From the NCBI GenBank assembly GCA_002448235.1, contig DIXF01000008.1, forward strand, positions 62,001 to 126,000: DNA of 64,000 bases. The letters run 5' to 3'. The notes under the pieces were generated by a model. That model ran no database searches. It was not told where the DNA came from and worked only from the letters and a program-made list of their open reading frames with translations. The stretch's first letter is position 1. Each line of letters begins with the position of its first letter. This DNA comes from Syntrophaceae bacterium UBA6087. Lineage in GTDB: Bacteria; Desulfobacterota; Desulfomonilia; UBA1062. The translations under genes and the position numbers were made by a program. Below are positions 18,384 through 27,464 of this stretch, piece by piece.

Positions 18384-18806
18384 TTATCTTCTGACTTCAA
18401 CCCCTACCCGTGCCGCATAGAAACCGAAGTAAGCGCCAAGGATCGCTGTCCCCGCATGGAGGAGAATGTCCGCTCCAAAGAGGGGGATGAGACCGAACGT
18501 CGTATTCAGGACCGGGATGAGTCCCATTATGGTCAGGATCCCAAACAGCACCGCGATCGATTTCGAGAACACGACTGAGGCGGCATAGCCCTTATAGGCT
18601 ACAATGCCCCATATCCCGACAGCGAGGTGAACGAGGCTGTGGAGGATGTTCACCGGGAATATCCCGAGGAGCCTGCCGGAGAACAGATCCACGGCCAGCG
18701 CCCCTGAAACGGGCTGGGTATCGGTTATCAGCGGAGGGAAGAACCCGAGCACGCCGACCAGCGTATAGAAGATGCCCAGCACGAGGGCAAAATATCGTGT
18801 ATTCAT
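18384..18806 (-). CDS. DUF4383 membrane protein
   Basis: A 140-residue protein with four membrane segments. It begins with FALVLGIFYTLVGVLGFFP, and HSLVHLAVGIWGIVA matches the conserved N.vHl.vGi.Gl pattern of DUF4383 proteins. Their role is unknown. The gene stands alone, with its ribosome site in the GAAGGAGG just upstream. Confidence 0.82.
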   Translation of the reverse strand: MNTRYFALVLGIFYTLVGVLGFFPPLITDTQPVSGALAVDLFSGRLLGIFPVNILHSLVHLAVGIWGIVAYKGYAASVVFSKSIAVLFGILTIMGLIPVLNTTFGLIPLFGADILLHAGTAILGAYFGFYAARVGVEVRR

Positions 18807-19151
18807 TGTGTCCTCCTTCTCGGTTCAGGAAAGGTAAATGTCTTTTCGATTAAAATCGTTGGATGTCTGTTCACGTACTTCTGCTGCTCCTGAGCCGACA
18901 TTTATACATACAATAGACATCGCTGCTCGGAGTATCAAGAGGGGTCGAACGAACGCCGTGATGCTCGATGAGGGATGTCCTTAACCCCTCCATAAGGATA
19001 ATTGGCGCCGAACGGATATCACCCTGGGATCATAAAATATTTCCGATCGCCGCCGGGCTCGGTGCAGGGGGGCCCGGAGCGGATTACCGGGCAGGCTTCT
19101 TGACGATGGGATATTTACGATTATGCTTACCGATGGAGGCCTTGGAAAATT
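18807..19151. other. divergent intergenic region
   Basis: 345 bases between the DUF4383 gene (minus) and the SDR gene (plus). It must hold both promoters. I see no further gene or RNA. Confidence 0.5.
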
Positions 19152-19898
19152 ATGCAGCCAACCGAAGGAAAAGGTACGGCGATCGTAACCGGAGGCGCAA
19201 GAGGGATCGGAAAGGCCATTGCCGCGCGGCTTCTCCGGGACGGCTACGCCGTGGTCATCTTTGACCTCGACCGGGACGAAGGGATGCGCACCGCAGCCGA
19301 GCTCTCCTTTCTCGGCCGGACGGAATTCATCGAGGTGGATGTAGGGTCCGAAGACTCCGTCAACAGAGGCTTCCGGAAGGTCCACGCAGATCTCGGCCCC
19401 GTCGATGCACTGGTGAACAATGCCGGGATCTCGGGTCAGTTCGGCAGCCCGATCGGATATCTCGATATGGGGGAATGGAACCGCATCCTCGCGGTCAACC
19501 TCACCTCGATCGTACTGACAACCAAGAATGCCTTCCCTCTGTTCCGGGGAGGCAAAGGGGCTATCGTCAATATCGCTTCCACGCGCTTTCTCCAGTCTGA
19601 AAAAAACACCTTTGCCTATACCGCATCGAAGGGAGGCATCGTCTCCCTGACACACGCCTTAGGCGTAAGCCTGGGGCCTGACATCCGCGTGAACTGCATC
19701 AGCCCCGGCTGGATCGATACCAAAGGCGAGCCGCTCAGCAGGGAGGATCATGAGCAGCACCCTGCAGGCTGTGTGGGGAAGCCTGAGGATATCGCAGCGC
19801 TTGCCGCCTTCCTGCTCTCCGGGGAGGCATCATTCATCACGGGTCAGAATTTCATCGTGGACGGCGGCATGACCCGGAAGATGATCTATGCGGAGTGA
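19152..19898 (+). CDS. short-chain dehydrogenase/reductase (SDR)
   Basis: 248 residues of a classical SDR. TGGARGIG (13-20) is the dinucleotide loop, NNAG is at about 92-95, the catalytic Ser lies in NIASTR, and YTASKGG gives the YxxxK pair. The ending FITGQNFIVDGGMTR is the standard C-terminal motif. It will reduce or oxidise an alcohol or ketone with NAD(P)(H); the substrate is not evident. The next gene, a permease, starts about 110 nt downstream on the same strand. Confidence 0.88.
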   Translation: MQPTEGKGTAIVTGGARGIGKAIAARLLRDGYAVVIFDLDRDEGMRTAAELSFLGRTEFIEVDVGSEDSVNRGFRKVHADLGPVDALVNNAGISGQFGSPIGYLDMGEWNRILAVNLTSIVLTTKNAFPLFRGGKGAIVNIASTRFLQSEKNTFAYTASKGGIVSLTHALGVSLGPDIRVNCISPGWIDTKGEPLSREDHEQHPAGCVGKPEDIAALAAFLLSGEASFITGQNFIVDGGMTRKMIYAE

Positions 19899-20007
19899 TC
19901 CGGTGCATTCCTGAACGCGAAAAAAAGAGGTTCATGATCAGGACTTTTTCATGCAGGTCTGCATCATTCCCATTGCCCTGGATTGCAAAGAGCGGTAATG
20001 TCCCGTT

Positions 20008-21252
20008 GTGACCGGTGTAATAGTAGGGATCTTTCTCATTGTATATCTCGGCATGCTGCTCGGCAGGCTGCCGCGCCTCCAGCTCGACCGCACCGGCATC
20101 GCCCTGCTCGGCTCCATCATTCTCATCGCCATCGGGTCCATGAATCTTCAGGATGCGGCGCGTTCGATCGACCTGTCCACCATAACGCTGCTCTTCGCCT
20201 TCATGGTGATATCCGCCCAGCTCAGGCTCGGCGGGTTCTACACCCGGGCCGCCGGGGCGGTCACGGCCATCGACATGACACCGCAGAAGCTCCTCTTTGC
20301 CGTCATACTCCTCACCGGGGTTCTGTCTGCCGTGTTCATGAACGATATCGTATGCCTTGCCATCCCGCCCGTGCTTATCCATGCGTGCAGGTCCCGCGGC
20401 CTCGATCCGGTCCCGTTTCTCCTGGCCGTAGCCTGTGCGGCCAACGTGGGCTCTGCGGCAACGCTCATCGGCAATCCCCAGAATATCCTCATCGGCCAGA
20501 GCCTCAAGCTCTCTTTTTCCGGCTATCTCCTGATCGCGGGTATCCCGTCGCTCCTCGGCCTCCTCGTGACCTGGGCCGTTGTCGCCTACCGGTACAGGGG
20601 GAAATGGCACGTAAGGGAATCTGACTGGGGCCGCTGTTCCGAAGAGATTCCCTCGTGGAATCCCTGGCAATCCGCAAAGGCCCTGTTTATCACCGGCGTG
20701 CTCTTTGTGGCCTTCCTCGCCACCCCGCTTCCAAGGGACATCATGGCGCTCGGCGCGGCCGGCATCCTGCTCATGAGCCGCAAGATGCACTCGCGGAACA
20801 TGCTGGGGCTCGTAGACTGGCAGCTCCTCGTACTCTTCTGCGGGCTCTTCATAATAAACCATGCATTGGCGCAGACCGGCGTGCCGGACGACGTAGTAGC
20901 CGGGCTCCTGCAGGAGGGGATCGATCCTTCTCATCCCGCATGGCTCTTTGGCATCACGGCCGTGTTGAGCAACCTGGTGTCGAATGTCCCGGCCACCATG
21001 CTCCTGCTGCCCATCGCCCATCACCCTCTTGCCGGGCCGATCCTTGCCATGAGCAGCACGCTCGCGGGCAATTTCCTCATCATCGGCAGCATCGCCAATA
21101 TCATCGTGGTGGAGTCAGCAGCACAGCACGGGATCCGCATCGGCTGGCGGACACACGCGCCCGTGGGCGTTGCCGTCACCCTGCTGACGCTCGGCATAGC
21201 CGCCTGCTTTCTCTTGTTCCTGACCCATACCGCAGGGGCATTCTTGATTTAG
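20008..21252 (+). CDS. SLC13/ArsB-like anion permease
   Basis: A 414-residue membrane protein with about ten hydrophobic segments and two similar halves. NVGSAATLIGNPQNILIGQ in the first half and FLIIGSIANIIVVE in the second are the paired substrate/ion loops of the superfamily. It shares the fold with the permease at 10984 but is a different branch (PQN instead of PPN). The start is a GTG with a weak ribosome site. It is 16 nt before the 4Fe-4S gene, so they form an operon. The cargo is unknown. Confidence 0.83.
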   Translation: MTGVIVGIFLIVYLGMLLGRLPRLQLDRTGIALLGSIILIAIGSMNLQDAARSIDLSTITLLFAFMVISAQLRLGGFYTRAAGAVTAIDMTPQKLLFAVILLTGVLSAVFMNDIVCLAIPPVLIHACRSRGLDPVPFLLAVACAANVGSAATLIGNPQNILIGQSLKLSFSGYLLIAGIPSLLGLLVTWAVVAYRYRGKWHVRESDWGRCSEEIPSWNPWQSAKALFITGVLFVAFLATPLPRDIMALGAAGILLMSRKMHSRNMLGLVDWQLLVLFCGLFIINHALAQTGVPDDVVAGLLQEGIDPSHPAWLFGITAVLSNLVSNVPATMLLLPIAHHPLAGPILAMSSTLAGNFLIIGSIANIIVVESAAQHGIRIGWRTHAPVGVAVTLLTLGIAACFLLFLTHTAGAFLI

Positions 21253-21268
21253 GAGGTAGAGAAAAACC

Positions 21269-22399
21269 ATGCAGACGTTTTCCGAAAAAACAGACGTACA
21301 TCCCGATCAGCTGGAGCTGGCAAGGGTTTTCAGCTCGGTGTGGCTGTACGGGCCGCCCATGTGCAGCGAGCTGATCAGGCTTGTCGCCCACCTGTTCACC
21401 CCGGAAGAGGCCCGGACTGCACGACATCTCTCCTATTACATCCCGATCTCCGCCGAAAAGGTCGCCCGGAGGGCAAAGGAGCCCGCGGCTCATGTAGAAA
21501 CCCTCCTCGAAGCAATGGCAGACAAGCGGGTCATTTTCAGATCGGATAAGAAGCGCTACGCCATACTGCCGCTCATCCCGGGCATGTTCGAATACCTGCT
21601 CATGACCGGTGAGGATTCCCCCTGGCACCGGGAGTACGGCAGGCTCATCAACGCCCTGTACGCGACAGGATACACCCGCCGCTACAGCACGACTCCTTCG
21701 CCCATGATCCGTAATATCCCCCTGCAGGAGGCGGTCGAGCATAAGAGCACAATGGTGGATGCCGATCTGGTGGAAAAAATGATCGAAGCCCACGAGAATC
21801 TGGCTGTCCTGAACGTGTGCCAGTGCCGCCAGTCACATGCCTTCGAAGGCCGGTCCTGCAGCCGTTCCCATCCCGAGGATGGATGCCTTGTATTCGGAAC
21901 CCTGGCCGAATCGGTAGCAAGTCAGGGCGTCGGACGCCTCGTGACCAGGACTGAAATGAGCGACATCGTGAAAAGACGCTGGGAGATGAATCTCGTTTTC
22001 ATGACAGCGAACATCCACCCGTCGAGCTCCAATGCAATCTGCACCTGCTGCGACTGCTGCTGCCACTACATCGAATCCATCAACCGTTTCAACGGCCGCG
22101 TCTCCCTTGCCGAGCCCCATTACCTTGCGGTCATGGATGAAGAGTTCTGCACGAACTGCGGAAAATGCGCCCGGGTCTGCAATACCCGCGCCCACACCAT
22201 GACAGGGAGAGAGCACGCATACCGTGTGGACAACTGCATCGGCTGCGGTCAGTGCGTTGCCGCCTGTCCGCAGGGCATTATCACTTTGCGCGAGAACCCC
22301 GGGTACACACCCCCTTCGAAATCCTGGCTATCCTTCGGGCTCAAGGTGCTGCCTTCGGGCGTGCTCTCTTCGCTCAAGGCACTGTTCCGGAAAGGATAG
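21269..22399 (+). CDS. 4Fe-4S protein with N-terminal helical domain
   Basis: 376 residues. The first 130 residues look like a winged-helix-type domain (GPPMCSELIRLVAHLFTPEEA). The middle has CQCRQSHAFEGRSC and CLVFG, then the dense cysteine stretch CTCCDCCCHYIES. The end carries two ferredoxin clusters: CTNCGKCARVC and CIGCGQCVAACPQGI. Proteins with this order occur in Desulfobacterota and may deliver electrons to redox enzymes, but no exact function is known. It starts behind GGAGG, and its stop is five nt before the SGNH gene. Confidence 0.8.
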   Translation: MQTFSEKTDVHPDQLELARVFSSVWLYGPPMCSELIRLVAHLFTPEEARTARHLSYYIPISAEKVARRAKEPAAHVETLLEAMADKRVIFRSDKKRYAILPLIPGMFEYLLMTGEDSPWHREYGRLINALYATGYTRRYSTTPSPMIRNIPLQEAVEHKSTMVDADLVEKMIEAHENLAVLNVCQCRQSHAFEGRSCSRSHPEDGCLVFGTLAESVASQGVGRLVTRTEMSDIVKRRWEMNLVFMTANIHPSSSNAICTCCDCCCHYIESINRFNGRVSLAEPHYLAVMDEEFCTNCGKCARVCNTRAHTMTGREHAYRVDNCIGCGQCVAACPQGIITLRENPGYTPPSKSWLSFGLKVLPSGVLSSLKALFRKG

Positions 22400-22404
22400 G
22401 AATA

Positions 22405-22998
22405 GTGGATGGGCGGACAGCAAAGAGGATCCTGATCCGCGGCGGGAGCATTGCTGCTGGGCACGGGGTTCAACGCTGTTATGCGGACATCCTGGAAAGC
22501 TGTCTCGCGCCGAGAGGCATAGGGCTCATCAACCGCTCGCGCTATGGCGATAACTCTTTTGACGGCATATGGACCTTCGCCGATGACGTCGAACCGTATG
22601 CCCCCGATATCCTTCTCGTGCATTTCGGCGTCGACGATGCGTTCTTCCCGGTGTACCGCTCGGAGTTCAAGGAAAACCTCGTGCGCATGGTCAGGCGTGC
22701 CCGGGAGCTTTTTGCCCCGGATATCTTCCTGCTCACCTCGCATACCTTTGACGATCCCTACGATATGGACGCGGTCAATATCTTTTACCGCGTGATCAGA
22801 GAGGTTGCGGTCGACCTTTCGTGCGCCATGGTCCCTGTCCATACCTACTGGGCCGGGTATCTCCTTGATACGGGGACGGCCAATGCCGACCTCGTCGGGA
22901 AGGATACCCGCTATCCCAATGAGAAAGGCCACAGGATCTTTGCCGAGGCAGTGATCCGCCGTCTCGAGCACAGCATGCAGAAGCCGGATTCCCTGTAA
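22405..22998 (+). CDS. SGNH/GDSL-type hydrolase
   Basis: 197 residues from a GTG at 22405 with AAAGGA about 8 nt upstream. RGGSIAAGHG holds the nucleophile Ser15 (block I, GGS in place of GDS), LLVHFGVDDAF corresponds to block III (G.D in place of G.N), and YPNEKGHRIFAEAV gives the C-terminal catalytic His. These enzymes cleave esters of lipids or sugars. The longer upstream frame overlaps the 4Fe-4S gene and is rejected. Its tight spacing to the 4Fe-4S and permease genes suggests one transcript. Confidence 0.78.
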   Translation: MDGRTAKRILIRGGSIAAGHGVQRCYADILESCLAPRGIGLINRSRYGDNSFDGIWTFADDVEPYAPDILLVHFGVDDAFFPVYRSEFKENLVRMVRRARELFAPDIFLLTSHTFDDPYDMDAVNIFYRVIREVAVDLSCAMVPVHTYWAGYLLDTGTANADLVGKDTRYPNEKGHRIFAEAVIRRLEHSMQKPDSL

Positions 22999-23131
22999 CG
23001 GAGGGAGCGAATGAATATATTGTTCCGGGGCCTTACATTTTTTGTAATTCGAGGCGCGCCCGTTCATAAGTAAATGATATAATGGATAAAATCACATGCC
23101 GGCTTTTGTATGCAAGGCGATTTATTGATGA

Positions 23132-23848
23132 ATGATGTTGAAAACGGATTGTCCTTCCTATATGTATGCGTACCATTATTATAAAATGCATAGGACGGGC
23201 TCAATGAGGAATTATCTCTATAAATTAATTATCGATGACGTAACGGACATATGCTATAAAAATTGCCTGGAGTACTTCCCCGCCAATTCCCGGATACTCG
23301 ACGTGGGCATCGGGAACGGGATCATGATGCAGCAGTATCACCGCATCATCAGATCAAAAGGGCTGAAGATAACGGGCATCGACATTAACAAGAACTACTT
23401 GAAACATTGCCGGAGCCTCATCAGGCGTCTGGATCTGGCAGACCATGTAGAAGTCCGGCACACACCGGTGGAGGCTTACACGCCGCCTGACGACGGATAT
23501 TTCGATTATATCCTCTTCAGTATGAGCTTCATGCTTTTCCACGACCAGCAGCTCGTGCTCGACCTCATCAAGCCTTGGCTCAAATCCCACGGAGAGGTGG
23601 TATTCTTCCAGACCATGTTCAAGGACAGATCGTTCCTGCTCGATGTGATCAAGCCCCGGCTCAAATATTTCACCACCATCGATTTCGGCAGGGTAACCTA
23701 TGAGAAGGATTTTGCCGCCCTTCTGGACAGGAAAGACATCTCCATCACCCAGGACAAAATGCTCAAACGGGAATGGTTCAAGGGCGAATACCACATGATC
23801 ATCTCCACCCCGAAAAACGGAAACGGGAAGAGATCGCTGGGCGTCTGA
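23132..23848 (+). CDS. class I SAM-dependent methyltransferase
   Basis: A 238-residue protein. ILDVGIGNGIMMQQY is motif I, TGIDINKNYLKHC is the acidic ribose-binding strand, VEVRHTPVEAY is motif II and FDYILFSMSFMLFHD is motif III. The N-terminal 50 residues are tyrosine-rich (YMYAYHYYKMH). The substrate is unknown. ATG codons at 23132 and 23135 are both possible starts. It is convergent with mtnA and is AT-richer at its 5' end than its neighbours. Confidence 0.78.
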   Translation: MMLKTDCPSYMYAYHYYKMHRTGSMRNYLYKLIIDDVTDICYKNCLEYFPANSRILDVGIGNGIMMQQYHRIIRSKGLKITGIDINKNYLKHCRSLIRRLDLADHVEVRHTPVEAYTPPDDGYFDYILFSMSFMLFHDQQLVLDLIKPWLKSHGEVVFFQTMFKDRSFLLDVIKPRLKYFTTIDFGRVTYEKDFAALLDRKDISITQDKMLKREWFKGEYHMIISTPKNGNGKRSLGV

Positions 23849-23863
23849 ACGTCCGGGAGATGG

Positions 23864-24844
23864 TTACTCCTTCGGGGGGTAAATAACCTCTTTTTCCGTG
23901 ATGATCGCCGTGATCAGATGATGGTCCGTCACGTCAAACGCCGGGTTGAAGACTTCGACCGCAGGTGCGCACGCTTTCCCGTGGAAAGAGAGCACCTCCG
24001 AAGGAGACCGCTCTTCGATAACGATGTCCTCGCCGGTTGATGCGTCCGGGTCGAACGTGGAAGCCGGCGCGGCCACATAGAACGGAATATTGTGCACCTT
24101 GGCAAGGACTGCGAGCGAATAGGTGCCGATCTTGTTCGCCGTGTCGTAGTTTTTTGCGATACGGTCGGCGCCCACGATCACTGCGTCTATCCAGCCGAGC
24201 TTCATCAGCCACCCGGCCATGCTGTCCGTCACGAGCGTGGACGGGATATTCGCATGTTTCAGCTCGTATGCGGTGATCCGGGCTCCCTGGAGAAGCGGCC
24301 TCGTCTCGTCCATGTAGACGTTTTCGAGCTTGCCCTGGCCGTGGAGCGTCTTGACGATTCCGAGCGCTGTCCCGATTCCGCCGGTCGCCAGCGAACCCGC
24401 ATTGCAGTGGGTGAGAACCGTATACGTCCTCCCCTCCGAGAACAACCCGGCCCCGAGCCTGGCCATCGATTCATTGGAGAGCCGTTCTTCGTCCCAGATA
24501 TCATAGGCCTCACGGAGGGTGGCCTCGGGAATCTGGTCGTCGGGGTAGTCGTTGACGGCGTCGAGGCACCGTCTGACAGCCCACGAAAGGTTTACCGCAG
24601 TAGGACGCGCCTGAATCAGGATCTCGGCGGCCTTCTGGAGCTCTTCCCTGCCCGACCTGGCGGCCATGGCGCACCCGAAGGCTGCAGCGATGCCGATGGC
24701 CGGGGCCCCGCGCACGGCCAGGGTCTTGATCGCGTCGGCCACTTCGCCTGCAGAGTTGCAGGGTATCCATACGCTCTGCCCGGGCAGCTCCCTCTGGTCA
24801 AGAATATGTAACGTGGTACCTTCAATAGAGAACGGACTGATCAT
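23864..24844 (-). CDS. mtnA: S-methyl-5-thioribose-1-phosphate isomerase
   Basis: A 326-residue enzyme of the methionine salvage pathway that converts the aldose methylthioribose-1-phosphate to the ribulose form. It has the catalytic Cys147 in THCNAGSLAT and Asp227 in VGADRIAKNYDTANKIG, and the conserved AVRGAPAIG near 43-51. Its start overlaps the stop of the pncB-like gene (ATGA). A ribose-1,5-bisphosphate isomerase role is possible for this fold, but the residues fit MtnA well. No other salvage genes (mtnB, C, D) are nearby. Confidence 0.88.
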   Translation of the reverse strand: MISPFSIEGTTLHILDQRELPGQSVWIPCNSAGEVADAIKTLAVRGAPAIGIAAAFGCAMAARSGREELQKAAEILIQARPTAVNLSWAVRRCLDAVNDYPDDQIPEATLREAYDIWDEERLSNESMARLGAGLFSEGRTYTVLTHCNAGSLATGGIGTALGIVKTLHGQGKLENVYMDETRPLLQGARITAYELKHANIPSTLVTDSMAGWLMKLGWIDAVIVGADRIAKNYDTANKIGTYSLAVLAKVHNIPFYVAAPASTFDPDASTGEDIVIEERSPSEVLSFHGKACAPAVEVFNPAFDVTDHHLITAIITEKEVIYPPKE

Positions 24845-26034
24845 AGGTTTAAGAATTCCTTTGCCGGTGTATTTCGTCTCATGAGAGCAACTTCGTCCAT
24901 GCATCGCTTGCGGATCTGCTGCGCGTCAGGCAGGCCGGAAACGATCCTTCCCGAATCGATTATCTTCGAAAGTAGGGGCTCGAGGTCCCCGGAGCACTCG
25001 CACGTCCTGGCCGTTCCGTACGGGACCACATAGTCCTTCATGCAGGACCGGCAGCGCAGGACCGATTTCTTCCCGGATTCCTTGCCCCGTTTTGCGATCG
25101 GCTTTCCCCCAATTTCTACGATATCCATGGAGAAGTCAAGGGTGGCGGACCCGGACAAGTGCGTGCCGACCCCGAATACGTCGGCGGCGTCAGCAAGATC
25201 GAGGACATCTTTCACATCGAGCCCTCCCGATACCACCAGCCTGACATGGGTATGCCCCCTTAAGTCCAGCTCCCAGCGCACTTCGTTGAGCAGGCTCTTG
25301 AAATCCCCCCTCCTGGACGTGGGCGTGTCGAGCCGTATGCCCGAGAGCCGCTCTTTCATGTGACCGGCCACGTGGATCGCCTCGAATTTCTCGTCCTGGA
25401 ACGTGTCGATGAGCGATATGCGGGGGACGTTCTTCTCGATGACTTCATCGAACGCCTGCGTAGCGTCCAACGTATCGCCCATGATGAGTACAAGGGCATG
25501 CGGGATGGTGCCGACCGGGGCCTCTCCGATGAGCCGCGCCCCGGCAACCGTGGAAACCCCGTCGCATCCCCCGATATACGCGGCCCGCTCGACCATGGGT
25601 GCGATGGCCGGGTGAATCCTCCTGGCGCCGAAGCTCATGACCGGCTTGTCCCCGGCAGCGGCCTTGAAGCGTGAGGCCCGGGTGGCGATGCCTGAAGCCT
25701 GGCACAAACAGCCCAGGATCGCTGTCTCCATCTCGCCGAAATCGAGATACTTCCCTTCGATGGTCATGACCGGCGTACGGGGGAAGAAGACCGTTCCTTC
25801 GGGCAGGGAATGGACCGTAACCGGCCTTCCCTCCAGCAGGGTGCATACCTCTTCGAGCCCGGCGAACACCCCCCAGCGGTACCGTTTATCCGGCAGCGAC
25901 TTCAGGAAGATCTCCATGCAGACGTGCTCGTTTAATTGCCGCGCGTTCAGGATGCGTTCCGTGCGGACGAAGTATATGTCCGTGACGTCTCCTGCGCATA
26001 TCATTTCCGTATCGGCGATGTGCAACCGCTTCAT
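24841..26034 (-). CDS. nicotinate phosphoribosyltransferase-like protein
   Basis: 397 residues. The core matches nicotinate phosphoribosyltransferases (TD.Y...T...L.., FGARRIHPA, STVAGARLIGEAPVGTIPHAL). The enzyme makes nicotinate mononucleotide from nicotinate and PRPP in NAD salvage. The region near residue 330 has CRSCMKDY and CECSG, a zinc-ribbon-like insert seen in some archaeal and bacterial homologues. It overlaps gatB upstream and mtnA downstream by 4 nt each, so its level is tied to both. The ATG at 26034 is fixed by this overlap. Confidence 0.85.
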   Translation of the reverse strand: MKRLHIADTEMICAGDVTDIYFVRTERILNARQLNEHVCMEIFLKSLPDKRYRWGVFAGLEEVCTLLEGRPVTVHSLPEGTVFFPRTPVMTIEGKYLDFGEMETAILGCLCQASGIATRASRFKAAAGDKPVMSFGARRIHPAIAPMVERAAYIGGCDGVSTVAGARLIGEAPVGTIPHALVLIMGDTLDATQAFDEVIEKNVPRISLIDTFQDEKFEAIHVAGHMKERLSGIRLDTPTSRRGDFKSLLNEVRWELDLRGHTHVRLVVSGGLDVKDVLDLADAADVFGVGTHLSGSATLDFSMDIVEIGGKPIAKRGKESGKKSVLRCRSCMKDYVVPYGTARTCECSGDLEPLLSKIIDSGRIVSGLPDAQQIRKRCMDEVALMRRNTPAKEFLNL

Positions 26035-27464
26035 TGCTCAAGCGTCTCCTTTACAATCCTGCCGGCGAGCTTGGGGTTTGCTTTTCCCTCGGTTGCACTC
26101 ATGAGCTTGCCTACAAAGAACCCCAGAAGTCCTGTCTTACCGGCCCTGTACTTTGCAGCCTCGTCCGGATTCGCCTCGACGATGGTCTTCGCGAGGCCCC
26201 TGATCTGTTCTTCATCGCTGATCTGCGTAATGTTCTTCTCGTGCACTATCTCGGAGGCGGATTTGCCTGTGGACGTCATCTCGGAAAAGACCTCTTTCGC
26301 GATATGGACGGATATGACGCCCTGCCTGACGAGGCCGATCATCTCCGTAAGCCTTTCCGGGCTTATGGGGAAGGAGGAGATGTCTATCCCCTGCTCGTTG
26401 ATGACGTGCAGGACCTCGGTCATGATCCAGTTGCTGATTTCCTTGGGCGCGTCCAGGAGCTTGACGCACTCTTCAAAATAGCGCGCCAGGGCCTTTGACC
26501 CGGTGAGCACCCCGGCATCGTAGGCCGGAAGGCCGAACTGGGACTGGAAGCGCCGCCGTAAATGTGCGGGAAGCTCGGGAAGGTCTTCCCTGATCTTCTC
26601 GATCCAGTCCTCGCCGACCTCTACGGGTACGAGGTCGGGCTCGGGAAAGTAGCGGTAATCGTGGCTTTCCTCTTTCGAGCGCATGGACATGGTCGCACCG
26701 GCTGCGGCATCCCAGAGCCGGGTTTCCTGAACGATCGAGCCCCCTGACCGCAGAATGCCGATATGCCGCCGGACCTCGAAGTCCAGCGCCTTCTGAACAT
26801 TCTTAAAAGAGTTCATGTTCTTTATCTCTGTGCGGATGCCGTACTCCCGCGACCCGGCGGGCTTGACCGAGATGTTCGCATCGCACCGGAAAGAGCCTTC
26901 TTCCATGTTCCCGTCGCATATTTCGAGAAACATGAGGATCTTGCGGGTCTCTCTCAAGTAGACGGCCGCTTCCTCGGAGCTCGTGATATCCGGCATGGAC
27001 ACGATCTCGAGCAGCGGCACTCCGGAGCGGTTGTAGTCCACATAGCTGTACGGCTCACGGTCGCCGTGGATCGTTTTCCCGGCATCCTCCTCCATGTGGA
27101 TCCTCATGATCCTGATGCTTTTCGCTCCGGACGCCGTCTCGATGTCGAGCGTTCCGCCGGCGCACAGAGGGGTCAGGTGCTGGGTGATCTGGTAGCCTTT
27201 CGGCAGGTCGGGATAAAAGTAGTTTTTCCGCGCGAAAATGCTTTTCTTTGCGATCCGGCATCCGGTGGCGAGGCCGAGCCTGATGCCGTAATCCACCGCC
27301 TTGCGGTTCAGCACGGGGAGCGTGCCGGGCATGCCCATGCATACCGGGCAGGTATTGGTGTTCGGCTCCTGCACCGTTCTTGCCCGGCAGCCGCAGAAGA
27401 TCTTCGATTCGGTCAGGAGCTGTGCGTGGACCTCGAGCCCTATGGTGATATCGTATCCGTTCAC
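26031..27464 (-). CDS. gatB: Asp/Glu-tRNA(Asn/Gln) amidotransferase subunit B
   Basis: 477 residues. YDITIGLEVHAQLLTESKIFC is the N-terminal GatB signature, CPVCMGMPGTLPVLN follows with the zinc-site cysteines, and the C-terminal YqeY-like domain ends GRIVKETLEQ. It binds the mischarged tRNA, phosphorylates the misacylated carboxylate and receives ammonia from GatA. I chose the GTG at 27464, which overlaps the gatA stop (GTGA), in line with the other 4-nt overlaps here; a GTG at 27491 is the alternative. The length fits the family. Confidence 0.93.
   Translation of the reverse strand: MNGYDITIGLEVHAQLLTESKIFCGCRARTVQEPNTNTCPVCMGMPGTLPVLNRKAVDYGIRLGLATGCRIAKKSIFARKNYFYPDLPKGYQITQHLTPLCAGGTLDIETASGAKSIRIMRIHMEEDAGKTIHGDREPYSYVDYNRSGVPLLEIVSMPDITSSEEAAVYLRETRKILMFLEICDGNMEEGSFRCDANISVKPAGSREYGIRTEIKNMNSFKNVQKALDFEVRRHIGILRSGGSIVQETRLWDAAAGATMSMRSKEESHDYRYFPEPDLVPVEVGEDWIEKIREDLPELPAHLRRRFQSQFGLPAYDAGVLTGSKALARYFEECVKLLDAPKEISNWIMTEVLHVINEQGIDISSFPISPERLTEMIGLVRQGVISVHIAKEVFSEMTSTGKSASEIVHEKNITQISDEEQIRGLAKTIVEANPDEAAKYRAGKTGLLGFFVGKLMSATEGKANPKLAGRIVKETLEQ

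Noticed and set aside
19852..21024. 390-codon minus-strand frame opposite the permease
   Set aside because: Its composition (rich in H, E, R, G) is typical of an antisense of a membrane protein gene.
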